Source: an uncultured Brachyspira sp.
Lineage (GTDB): Bacteria > Spirochaetota > Brachyspiria > Brachyspirales > Brachyspiraceae
Length of the DNA: 13,019 nucleotides
Reading direction: 5' to 3'
Assembly (NCBI RefSeq): GCF_934747485.1
Contig: NZ_CAKVGN010000074.1
Span: 1 to 13,019, forward strand
The notes under the pieces were generated by a model that searched no databases, had not been told where the DNA came from, and saw only the letters and a list, made by a program, of their open reading frames with translations. The position numbers and the translations under genes are program-made. Shown piece after piece: positions 6,945-13,019 of the stretch (position 1 is its first letter; each line of letters begins with the position of its first letter).

Positions 6945-6989
6945 AATATTAAGATAAAAAATTGTAATTGTTATAATAAGGACACTAAA

Positions 6990-7766
6990 ATGTTTAGAGT
7001 TACTCTTTTGATTTTTATTAATGCTTTGTGCAGTTTATACGGAGAGATTTCAAGCGAGGCTAATGCTATATTAAAAGAAATAGATAATAAAAATAATGAA
7101 TACCATTCAGGCTCAAGACTTGTAAGAACAAGTGAAGCTAAGGATATTTTAAATAGAGTTAAGAACAGCAGTTTAAGCGAAGAAGAGAAAATGCATTTAA
7201 GTATAGAATGCTACACTCTTTGGGCTAATGTATCTATTGCAAGCGGAACTTTTGAAGAAGATTATAAAGCTTTAGGAGAGATATATAATAACCTTAAAAA
7301 AGATAAAGTTTTCAAAAAAGGCTCTTCTGATATTTATGCTTCTTATGCCAATTTTGCAAACTCATTTACTTCACTTGCTTTTTTTAATAATCAATATCCT
7401 TATAGTGTTATAGTTGATATGTATACTTATTCTCGTTTGGCATTATTAAAAGATAAAAATAATATAAGGGCAAAACAAGTATATGGAATGTGGCAGATAG
7501 CTACTTTAAGCTTTTATAACAATGCTGCTTTTTATTCTGTGATAACTTCATTAAACGATACGAGCAATTTACCAGATTATATGGTTTATAGGGCTTATAT
7601 TTACAGGTCTATGGCATATATGAAAGTAAATGAAACAGATAAGGCTTTTAAAGAATTAGATGAAGCTTTAAAAATGTATCCTAAAGGCTTTTACGGATAT
7701 TTATTAAAGAGTTCTTATGATAAAGGTAAGGACGGATTTTTGAGTGCGGAGGGTGCTGATTTTTAA
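6990..7766 (+). CDS. Exported helical TPR-like protein, first gene of the ABC cluster
   Basis: The 258-residue product has an N-terminal hydrophobic export signal (MFRVTLLIFINALCSLYG). A Cys at residue 14 sits in a poor lipobox (NALC), so lipidation is possible but not convincing. The rest is helical; the last part (197-250) looks like a TPR unit, YRAYIYRSMAYMKVNETDKA then FKELDEALKMYPKGFYGYLL, ending in KGKDGF, which resembles the end of the 5925 protein (IFPEGAF then KGKGMF). Start 6990 is chosen because AAGGA (6978-6982) lies seven bases upstream and the signal peptide starts there; the open frame back to a TTG at 6855 only translates an intergenic repeat. The ABC ATPase gene begins two bases after the stop, so this protein probably belongs to the transporter. 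Confidence 0.6.
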   Translation: MFRVTLLIFINALCSLYGEISSEANAILKEIDNKNNEYHSGSRLVRTSEAKDILNRVKNSSLSEEEKMHLSIECYTLWANVSIASGTFEEDYKALGEIYNNLKKDKVFKKGSSDIYASYANFANSFTSLAFFNNQYPYSVIVDMYTYSRLALLKDKNNIRAKQVYGMWQIATLSFYNNAAFYSVITSLNDTSNLPDYMVYRAYIYRSMAYMKVNETDKAFKELDEALKMYPKGFYGYLLKSSYDKGKDGFLSAEGADF

Positions 7767-7768
7767 TT

Positions 7769-8437
7769 ATGATAAAATGCGAAAACATATCAAAAATATA
7801 TAAAACTAAAGATTATAATATAGCAGCAAATAAAAATATTAGTTTAGAAATAAAAGACGGTGAAATTGTATGGGTTGCTGGAGTTTCTGGGGCTGGTAAA
7901 AGTACACTTCTTCATATATTATCAAGCATAGATATTCCTACAGAGGGTTCTGTTTATTGGAATAATGATGAAGTTTCAAAATTAAGCGACAAAGAAAGAA
8001 GCAGTTTTAGGCTTTCAAATATAGGACTTATTTTGCAGTCGCTTGAGCTTTTGAAAACTCAGAGCGTGTTTGATAATGTAGCACTTCCTCTTAAGTTTTT
8101 AAATGAGAGTTCTTCTAATATCAATAAAAAAGTTAATGAAATATTAGAGAACTTAAAAATAGATAATTTAAAAAAGAAGAAACCGGAACAACTTTCAGGA
8201 GGTCAGAAGCAGAGAGTTGCAATAGCAAGGGCATTGGTAAGCGAAGCTCCTTATATATTCGGCGATGAGATTAGTGCGAACTTGGATACAGAAACAAGCA
8301 AATTTATTTATGAGTATATAAGAAGCACTATAAAGAAAAGAAACGGCATAGGATTTTTTATTTCGCATGATGAATTGATAGAAGATTATGCGGACAAAAA
8401 ATATATTATGAGAGAGGGCATATTATTACTAAATTAA
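7769..8437 (+). CDS. ABC transporter ATP-binding protein, LolD/MacB type
   Basis: The 222-residue nucleotide-binding subunit is the usual size for LolD/FtsE/MacB-type ATPases, which drive mechanotransmission by FtsX-type permeases rather than passage through a channel. Motifs are complete: Walker A GVSGAGKST (38-46), Q-loop Gln90, signature LSGGQKQRVAIARAL (142-156), Walker B with D166 and catalytic E167, D-loop NLD (171-173) and switch His200. The residues after the catalytic Glu are ISANLD, where relatives usually have PTGNLD or PTANLD. The ATG is two bases after the preceding stop; a GGAGGG lies 15 bases upstream, rather far, so coupling is likely. The FtsX-type permease is the next gene, 259 bases downstream. 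It should act on the cytoplasmic face of the inner membrane. Confidence 0.92.
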   Translation: MIKCENISKIYKTKDYNIAANKNISLEIKDGEIVWVAGVSGAGKSTLLHILSSIDIPTEGSVYWNNDEVSKLSDKERSSFRLSNIGLILQSLELLKTQSVFDNVALPLKFLNESSSNINKKVNEILENLKIDNLKKKKPEQLSGGQKQRVAIARALVSEAPYIFGDEISANLDTETSKFIYEYIRSTIKKRNGIGFFISHDELIEDYADKKYIMREGILLLN

Positions 8438-8475
8438 TGTATATATAAATAATAGTTATTTTCCATATACATTAA
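8434..8475 (+). repeat. Long AT-rich hairpin over the ATPase stop codon
   Basis: TTAATGTATAT (8434-8444) and ATATACATTAA (8465-8475) are an 11-bp perfect inverted repeat, and the loop has a nested AATAA/TTATT pair. The left arm includes the stop codon TAA (8435-8437). No T-run follows directly, so it looks more like an RNA-stabilising or processing hairpin than a terminator. Confidence 0.45.
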
Positions 8476-8497
8476 ATATTATGTTTTAAATTTTTTT

Positions 8498-8537
8498 CAA
8501 CTTTTTCCAGCCGCAAAAAGTTGCAAAAAGTGCAAGT
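8498..8537 (+). repeat. CAACTTTTT-type hairpin repeat, copy C with short loop
   Basis: CAACTTTTTCC (8498-8508) and AAAGTTGCAAAAAGTGCAAG (8517-8536) bracket only eight bases. The terminal parts are identical to copy B at 6720-6800, which carries a 49-base middle. This is the compact form of the repeat and lies between the ATPase and permease genes. Confidence 0.7.
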
Positions 8538-8608
8538 ATAAAATTAGTAATTAAATCTTGCATATTCTATTTTTACTGTAAGATGAAATTATTAAATTAA
8601 AGTTATAA

Positions 8609-8668
8609 TGTAGCCTTTTTGCTTCTTTGTGGCAACAAAAGAAGTAGGGGGTCGGGGACTAGTCCCCG
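8609..8668 (+). repeat. Double-hairpin intergenic repeat upstream of the permease gene
   Basis: CTTCTTTGT (8622-8630) pairs with ACAAAAGAAG (8635-8644, one A bulged), then the perfect 16-base palindrome CGGGGACTAGTCCCCG (8653-8668). Same order and spacing as 6886-6944. It stops 28 bases before the permease start, with AT-rich TATAAT-like sequence between. Confidence 0.7.
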
Positions 8669-8696
8669 AAATATAATAATTATAATGGATAAATAA

Positions 8697-9914
8697 ATGA
8701 ATATAATAAAATTAGCATTCGATAATCTTTGGTATAATAAAACCAGAACAATTCTAAATATGATACTTATTATAGTGTCTTTTATTTCACTTATGATGAT
8801 AAGCGGATATAATAACTTCACTAAAGAAGGTATTATTATAAGCGTTAATACAAGCGGAGGCTCTGTTGTAATAGCTGATAAATCTTATTGGGATACAAAA
8901 AGTGAAAAAATTAATATGCTTGGGTATAATGATTTTGAATTAATTTATAAAAAACTTGACACTATAGGCGAAGTTAATGATTATCAGAAAAAACTTGATA
9001 TAAGCGGACTTGTAGGTAATGAAAGTAAAAGTAAATTCTTTTCAGGTTATGCTTATGAAAAGCCTTCAAAAATAATGTCAACAGTTTCTATAAAGGAAGG
9101 AACTCCAATATTTGATGATGATATTAATACTTTTGTTTTGGGTAAAGATTTGGGAGAGTTTTTTAATCTTAATTATGATGAAGAGCCTTATTTAAATTTA
9201 ATGACAGATTTTGGAGAGGGTATAAGTTTAGGTTCTTTAATGGCAGTAGGGGCAATTTCTTTAAATAATAGTGCTTCAGATGCTATTACTATTTACTCTC
9301 CTCTAAACGCTATTTATGAAATATTTGGTCTTGAGTATGGTAATGCTCATAATTTGCTCGTATATTTAAAAGATTATAAAAAGGCAACTGAAATAAAAAA
9401 TAATCTTAATCAATATTTTAATGATAATAATCTTAACTATGAGGCTAAAGATTGGAAAGATTTGAATGCATTTTTACTTTCTGTAATAGAAATGAATACT
9501 AATAATTATTTAATAGCATTATTTATATTAAGCATATTAGTATTTGTTTCGGTTATGCAGATGCTTACAACAAATTTTTTAGAGCGTTTAAATGAATTTG
9601 GAACTATGCGTGCATTAGGAATAAATATAAAAAATGTAACTTTGCTTTTATTTTTAGAAATCATTATAATGGCAGTATTAAGCAGTGTTATTTCAATAAT
9701 TATTTCTTACAGTGCTTCTGGAATACTTAATGCTTCAAACTTTATAATGAAATTCCCCGGTGCTACTGACGGTTATCCTTTAAGCTTATTACTAACATTT
9801 AAAGATACTGTTTTAATATTTGCATGGGTGTTATCTGTATCAATATTAGCAGGTATTTATCCAATAATAAAGGTTATTAAAATGCCTATAATAGAGGTAA
9901 TAAAGTATGTATAA
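8697..9914 (+). CDS. ABC transporter permease, FtsX/LolC-E type
   Basis: The 405-residue protein has the four-segment plan of FtsX-family permeases: TM1 at about 18-38, a large periplasmic domain (about 40-265), and TM2-TM4 at about 268-290, 313-341 and 371-393. The hallmark cytoplasmic motif ERLNEFGTMRALGIN (296-310) follows TM2, and the chain ends in KMPIIEVIKYV, like the PxxxLR-type tail of the family. LolC/LolE and MacB relatives use this fold to extract lipoproteins or to power periplasmic export. Only one permease gene is present, so a homodimer is expected. The ribosome binding site is weak. Its last eight bases overlap the start of the LolA-like gene, which argues for coupled expression. 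The 259-base gap to its ATPase contains two repeats, so the pair may be only partly co-transcribed. Confidence 0.87.
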   Translation: MNIIKLAFDNLWYNKTRTILNMILIIVSFISLMMISGYNNFTKEGIIISVNTSGGSVVIADKSYWDTKSEKINMLGYNDFELIYKKLDTIGEVNDYQKKLDISGLVGNESKSKFFSGYAYEKPSKIMSTVSIKEGTPIFDDDINTFVLGKDLGEFFNLNYDEEPYLNLMTDFGEGISLGSLMAVGAISLNNSASDAITIYSPLNAIYEIFGLEYGNAHNLLVYLKDYKKATEIKNNLNQYFNDNNLNYEAKDWKDLNAFLLSVIEMNTNNYLIALFILSILVFVSVMQMLTTNFLERLNEFGTMRALGINIKNVTLLLFLEIIIMAVLSSVISIIISYSASGILNASNFIMKFPGATDGYPLSLLLTFKDTVLIFAWVLSVSILAGIYPIIKVIKMPIIEVIKYV

Positions 9915-10590
9915 AAAAATAATTAAAATTTTATTTATAATAAATATTTTGTCTTTTAATTTGTATAGTCAGAATATATTTGATGATTTTGTTAAAATTT
10001 ATAATAGAGATGGAAAAAATTATAAGATGTCAGGAACTTTTACTGATATAAAAGACGGCAAAAAGAAAGTTAATAATTTTGATATGATAGTAGGAAAAGA
10101 CTATAAATTAATGTATTTAAAAAATAATAATACTCTTTTTCTTGCTAATAATCAGGGATATTTTGTACAGTCAAGGAATCAGATTTCGCCTTTAAAAATT
10201 TCAGGAAGCTATGTTGTTACAGGAGCAGCTAATATGAATGATTTAATGTCTATAAACTTTACTGATGATTATAAACTTGAAAACATTGTAAGCAGCGAAG
10301 AAATAAATTTAGTAAAGAAAAATAGGAATGTACCTTATGCTAAAGCAACGCTTAAAAAAATATCAGGCGGTTATAGTGTAGATTTTTTTGATAACAGCGG
10401 AAAGGCATTAAAAAGAGGCATATACAAAATAAAAGATAATTATTTTAATGATATGGAGTTTTATAATTTGATTATCAATACAAACACAAGCACAATATGC
10501 AATATATCAAAAATAGAGCCGTCAAGTTCATCAAGTTCATATTTCAGAAGCGAGAACATGAAGATGCTTTTTAGTTTGTTTAAAGATTAA
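9907..10590 (+). CDS. Putative LolA-like periplasmic protein (outer-membrane lipoprotein-sorting family)
   Basis: The 227-residue product has a signal peptide (cleavage near LYS before QN, residue 21) and a beta-rich mature part. The segment ISGSYVVTGAANMNDL (98-113) followed by FTDDYK (118-123) matches the pattern of the LolA-like sorting family (PF17131-type), where a GSxxGxxxxxxDL stretch precedes an acidic DY motif. Strands around 40-100 and 140-175 would form the open half-barrel that holds a lipid or acylated cargo. The C-terminal part has a Ser-rich loop (206-211). The gene overlaps the permease by eight bases, and the next barrel gene follows after eight bases, so the order is pump, carrier, outer-membrane protein. 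The family call is moderate and rests on pattern plus context; the cargo is unknown. Confidence 0.62.
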   Translation: MYKKIIKILFIINILSFNLYSQNIFDDFVKIYNRDGKNYKMSGTFTDIKDGKKKVNNFDMIVGKDYKLMYLKNNNTLFLANNQGYFVQSRNQISPLKISGSYVVTGAANMNDLMSINFTDDYKLENIVSSEEINLVKKNRNVPYAKATLKKISGGYSVDFFDNSGKALKRGIYKIKDNYFNDMEFYNLIINTNTSTICNISKIEPSSSSSSYFRSENMKMLFSLFKD

Positions 10591-10598
10591 TAAAAATT

Positions 10599-11678
10599 AT
10601 GAAATATACTTTGCATAATAGATTAAAAATATATTTAACTTTTTTTATATTTACTGTATCATCTATGGTATTTGCTGATATCACTCCTAAATTCGGTATA
10701 AAAAATAATTTTAGTTATATAGATTTAAAAGAAAGTGAATATATAGCAAATTCAATATTAAGCAATGATACATATTTTTATTTAGGTTTTGAATATCTTA
10801 ACAATAATTTTTATTTTTCATTTAAGCCTGCAATTAGAATATATACAAAAGACAATAGAGAGCTTGTTTATGATAACGGAAATCTTATAAAGCAAAATGA
10901 TAATAATGCTTTTATTTCTTTTAATTTTGATGAAATACAGTTTAATTATGTAAATGAATTTTTAGCCTTTTATATAGGAAAGAGAAAATTCCATTTCGGA
11001 GAAGGTTTTAACAGACAATATATGTTTGTGGGTGAGAGTGTGTTATATAATGATTATGAGGCTTTATATAATACAGAGCTTAATTTTTATCAAGATAATA
11101 TTACCCACTCAATAGGATTTATTACAGATACTAAATCAATAGACTTATTAAAACAGCCAGAGTATTACACTTCTTGGTATTATTTAAAATATTCTTCTGC
11201 TCATTTGGGGTTAATGGGAATAACAAAATATACATATGACTTGCAAAAGAAAAATAATTTAATGCTTGGTTTTGAGGCTTCATATATATTTGATATAGGT
11301 TTTAAGCTTTATGGAAATGTTACTTATAATATTTTAAGCAGCGACAGTTTAGGAAAAAGTCTTAATGATATAAAAAGTTTGTTAGGTATTAATTATACTT
11401 TTATTTATAATTATGATTTTATACTTAGTCCGTATGTAGAATATTTTTATGAGGATAGTCATTCATTTTATTCTATAGGGCTTTATTTATCTTTTCTTAA
11501 TAATTTATTTAATATAATAACCTATTTTTCTCATTCGCCTAATTATAAAATAGATTTAAACACTAAGTTTCTCATTAACTATAATAATTTTAGTTTTACT
11601 TTTAATTATTATACACCATTAAAAAATGATGAAATTTTAGAGCATGTGTTTGAGATTAGCTTAGAATATAATTATTGA
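10599..11678 (+). CDS. Putative outer-membrane beta-barrel protein, last gene of the ABC cluster
   Basis: The 359-residue product has a signal peptide with cleavage near VFA before DI (residue 26). The mature part is built of alternating aromatic/polar strands. FYIGKRKFHFGEGF (124-137) resembles the GRQxxxWGxG motif seen in several alginate-export/DUF1302-like barrels, and the chain ends in LEYNY, an aromatic terminus compatible with Bam-dependent assembly. It begins eight bases after the LolA-like gene; no good ribosome binding site is visible, so it may depend on coupled translation. Neighbouring genes suggest it is either the outer-membrane acceptor or a client of the ABC/LolA-like pathway. 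I do not recognise the exact family. Confidence 0.58.
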   Translation: MKYTLHNRLKIYLTFFIFTVSSMVFADITPKFGIKNNFSYIDLKESEYIANSILSNDTYFYLGFEYLNNNFYFSFKPAIRIYTKDNRELVYDNGNLIKQNDNNAFISFNFDEIQFNYVNEFLAFYIGKRKFHFGEGFNRQYMFVGESVLYNDYEALYNTELNFYQDNITHSIGFITDTKSIDLLKQPEYYTSWYYLKYSSAHLGLMGITKYTYDLQKKNNLMLGFEASYIFDIGFKLYGNVTYNILSSDSLGKSLNDIKSLLGINYTFIYNYDFILSPYVEYFYEDSHSFYSIGLYLSFLNNLFNIITYFSHSPNYKIDLNTKFLINYNNFSFTFNYYTPLKNDEILEHVFEISLEYNY

Positions 11679-11735
11679 TAAAATTATTAAAAATATATAA
11701 AACTATTTTAAGTATATTCTATTATTTTTTGTATC

Positions 11736-11775
11736 ATAAAAAGGCAATTATTTTTAAATAATTTGCCCTTTTATT
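11736..11775. terminator. Probable bidirectional terminator between convergent genes
   Basis: GGCAATTATT (11743-11752) and AATAATTTGCC (11756-11766, one extra A) form a stem. A-rich sequence lies on the left and T-rich sequence on the right, so T-runs follow it in both transcripts. It lies 60 bases after the barrel gene and 20 bases beyond the small minus-strand ORF. Confidence 0.65.
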
Positions 11776-11788
11776 TATTACTTACTAT

Positions 11789-11920
11789 TTATAAAGCTTT
11801 AATTTTTTTACTTGTAATAGTTATGATGTTTTGTTCTTTATACTTTGTAATTAAGCTTTTAATATCTTCTTTAGCCTCAATAGTGATAACATCTTCTCTC
11901 TCTTGAACTTGTGCTTCCAT
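11789..11920 (-). CDS. Small charged protein, 43 residues, unknown function
   Basis: The minus strand encodes a 43-residue protein beginning MEAQVQEREDVITIEAKEDI and ending TITSKKIKAL. A near-perfect ribosome binding site, GGAGGAA (11928-11934), lies seven bases before the ATG, far better than those of most neighbours. A bidirectional terminator follows about 20 bases after the stop. The product has no signal peptide or membrane segment; it is acidic at the N-terminus and basic at the C-terminus, with Ile/Thr-rich beta-prone stretches. It starts 42 bases after the stop of the exported protein at 11963, so the two probably share a transcript. I do not recognise a family; it could be a regulatory or accessory small protein. 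Confidence 0.6.
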   Translation of the reverse strand: MEAQVQEREDVITIEAKEDIKSLITKYKEQNIITITSKKIKAL

Positions 11921-11962
11921 AATTTTATTCCTCCATGAATATTTTTTATATTTTTATATTAA

Positions 11963-12529
11963 TTAAAAATCTCCCTCTCTCCATACTTTAAAGTCTGGAT
12001 AGTCTAATTTTTTGGATTTATCTTCATACCATTTGCAAACAGCAGCTGACATGTTTATTACATAAAAGTTAAAATCTGTTTTCCAGCCGTCATTTTTAAA
12101 TTGTGCAAATGATGGTATAAATTTATTATTAATTGATTCATAAATACTTTTTTGCATTTCTTCTGTTGGTATATTATTGTCTTTTATTGCTATTCTTAAT
12201 ATTAAAAGTATAGACATAGATGATAGAGTTGATGTTACTGTACTGTATTTAGTAAATATTTCTTCTTTAGAGAAGTTTTGATTTATAGTGTCAGTCCACA
12301 TTTTTATAATATTTCCTAAAGCTTCTAATTGCTCGGGGGTAGCATTTTTATCGGTTACTATGCTTGCATAATATTCTGCTAATTGATTGAATGTAATAGT
12401 AGAATTTTCATCAGATATTGATAATTCTTCTATATTTTCTAATTGCATTGATTTTATCATACTATCATAATTGTTTGCATATATAGAGCATACTGCAAAT
12501 ATAAATATTAAAACTATATATTTTCTCAT
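11963..12529 (-). CDS. Exported protein of unknown function
   Basis: The 188-residue product begins MRKYIVLIFIFAVCSIYANN. The signal peptide is probably cut after IYA (residue 17); the Cys at 13 is in a poor lipobox (FAV before C). The mature protein is mainly helical and hydrophilic, with one more hydrophobic helix (STLSSMSILLILRIAI, about 102-117) and a C-terminal part rich in Trp, Asp and Lys (DGWKTDFNFYV, CKWYEDKSKK, FKVWREGDF). ATG 12529 is preferred over the TTG at 12544: GGGAA lies eight bases upstream and the signal peptide starts there. I do not recognise the family. It is transcribed toward the small ORF at 11789-11920. Confidence 0.6.
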   Translation of the reverse strand: MRKYIVLIFIFAVCSIYANNYDSMIKSMQLENIEELSISDENSTITFNQLAEYYASIVTDKNATPEQLEALGNIIKMWTDTINQNFSKEEIFTKYSTVTSTLSSMSILLILRIAIKDNNIPTEEMQKSIYESINNKFIPSFAQFKNDGWKTDFNFYVINMSAAVCKWYEDKSKKLDYPDFKVWREGDF

Positions 12530-12544
12530 AATTAAAATTCCCAA

Positions 12545-12946
12545 AAATAGTTTTAATTATTATCGGAATAGTTTTATATTACATTCGTTTTTTATTTTTT
12601 AGTATATACTTAAAATTTCTAAGTTTGTAAAAATTTAGTTTTTATTATTTTTTAGATATTCACATCAATCCTTCTTATTTTATTGGTAGAAAAGAAGCAA
12701 AACAACTGAATTTTTAGCTAAAATTTAGGTTTTATCTTATATATTTGACACATAAAATATTAGCTATAATATGTTGTTTTAGCAAGCATAGCCGTATGGA
12801 AAACTTTTTGACAAAGTTATCAAACTACTGAAGAAAGTATATGTGTGTGTGAAAGCTGTAAAAAGATGATAACACATTTATAAAAAATAAAAATTGATAA
12901 AATATAGCTATTTTGAATTTTTTAAAAATCATTTTTTATTTTTAAA
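12545..12946. other. Gene-free AT-rich stretch with worn repeats
   Basis: No credible gene. The block at 12754-12773 is a 19/20 direct match to 881-900, and in both places it is followed by a CTTTTTGAC-containing hairpin (here AACTTT 12802-12807 with AAAGTT 12813-12818). A segment near 12612-12645 resembles 988-1020. This looks like a decayed copy of the region downstream of scpB, ending at the terminal inverted repeat. A promoter for the exported-protein gene must lie in its left part but is not obvious. Confidence 0.5.
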
Positions 12947-13019
12947 ATGTTTAGGAGCCATACATATTGCACGTTTTTTAGTTTAAAAAAAGCAGGTATT
13001 CCTTATAATTTAATTAACT
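12947..13019 (+). repeat. Right copy of 73-bp terminal inverted repeat, possible 5' end of a repeated gene
   Basis: Exact reverse complement of 2-74. Identity begins precisely at the ATG (12947-12949), and the frame is open to the window edge. Upstream sequence in the two copies is unrelated, so the boundary is sharp. See the left copy for the peptide. Confidence 0.85.

Noticed and set aside
6700..6950. CRISPR array or structured RNA gene in the G+C-rich intergenic blocks
   Set aside because: Repeats are not evenly spaced and have no spacer pattern; the hairpins match dispersed copies elsewhere in the window, so they are repeat elements.
8603..8821. Minus-strand ORF of 72 residues
   Set aside because: Runs from the permease coding region into the double-hairpin repeat; the frame is a by-product of AT-rich membrane-segment codons.
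12530..12544. TTG start five codons upstream of the exported protein on the minus strand
   Set aside because: These codons overlap the apparent GGGAA ribosome binding site, and the signal peptide begins at ATG 12529.
1..13019. Linear plasmid with telomere-like inverted ends
   Set aside because: The terminal repeats resemble the edge of a repeated gene rather than hairpin telomeres, and scpB is a chromosomal housekeeping gene.

Overview
The window looks like a chromosomal piece of an anaerobic spirochaete, most likely Brachyspira. The DNA is very AT-rich, genes are separated by families of short dispersed repeats, and most proteins have a Sec signal peptide followed by an outer-membrane barrel or TPR-like periplasmic body. 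The genus assignment is an inference from base composition, protein style and gene content, not from a marker gene.

Layout. Both ends carry one 73-bp perfect inverted repeat (2-74 and 12947-13019), so the piece probably stops inside two copies of a repeated element. From the left come scpB (156-791, chromosome condensation); a repeat-filled gap; a PadR regulator with two tandem HAAS-type membrane proteins (1358-3025); a PfoR/EIIC-like membrane protein on the minus strand (3379-4395), bracketed by two direct copies of a 270-290 bp repeat element; and then a plus-strand run of seven envelope genes (4908-11678). On the minus strand at the right are a small exported protein (11963-12529) and a 43-codon ORF with a strong ribosome binding site (11789-11920), facing the plus-strand genes across a probable bidirectional terminator.

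The most coherent system is the plus-strand run. It encodes a beta-barrel-like protein, a TPR-like periplasmic protein, a second TPR-like exported protein, a LolD/MacB-type ABC ATPase, a four-TM FtsX-type permease, a LolA-like periplasmic protein and a second beta-barrel-like protein. Two-base spacing, an 8-base overlap and an 8-base gap join several of these genes. The set contains an inner-membrane pump, a candidate periplasmic carrier and candidate outer-membrane acceptors, which suggests a dedicated envelope export or sorting pathway. The cargo cannot be read from the sequence, and two repeat-filled gaps (6645-6989 and 8438-8696) interrupt the run, so it may be more than one transcript.

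The intergenic DNA holds at least three related repeat types: a double-hairpin module, a hairpin built on CAACTTTTT/AAAGTTG whose loop holds inserts of very different length, and a longer element ending in TTTTGAAACAAGT. I see no tRNA, rRNA, CRISPR array or complete insertion sequence.
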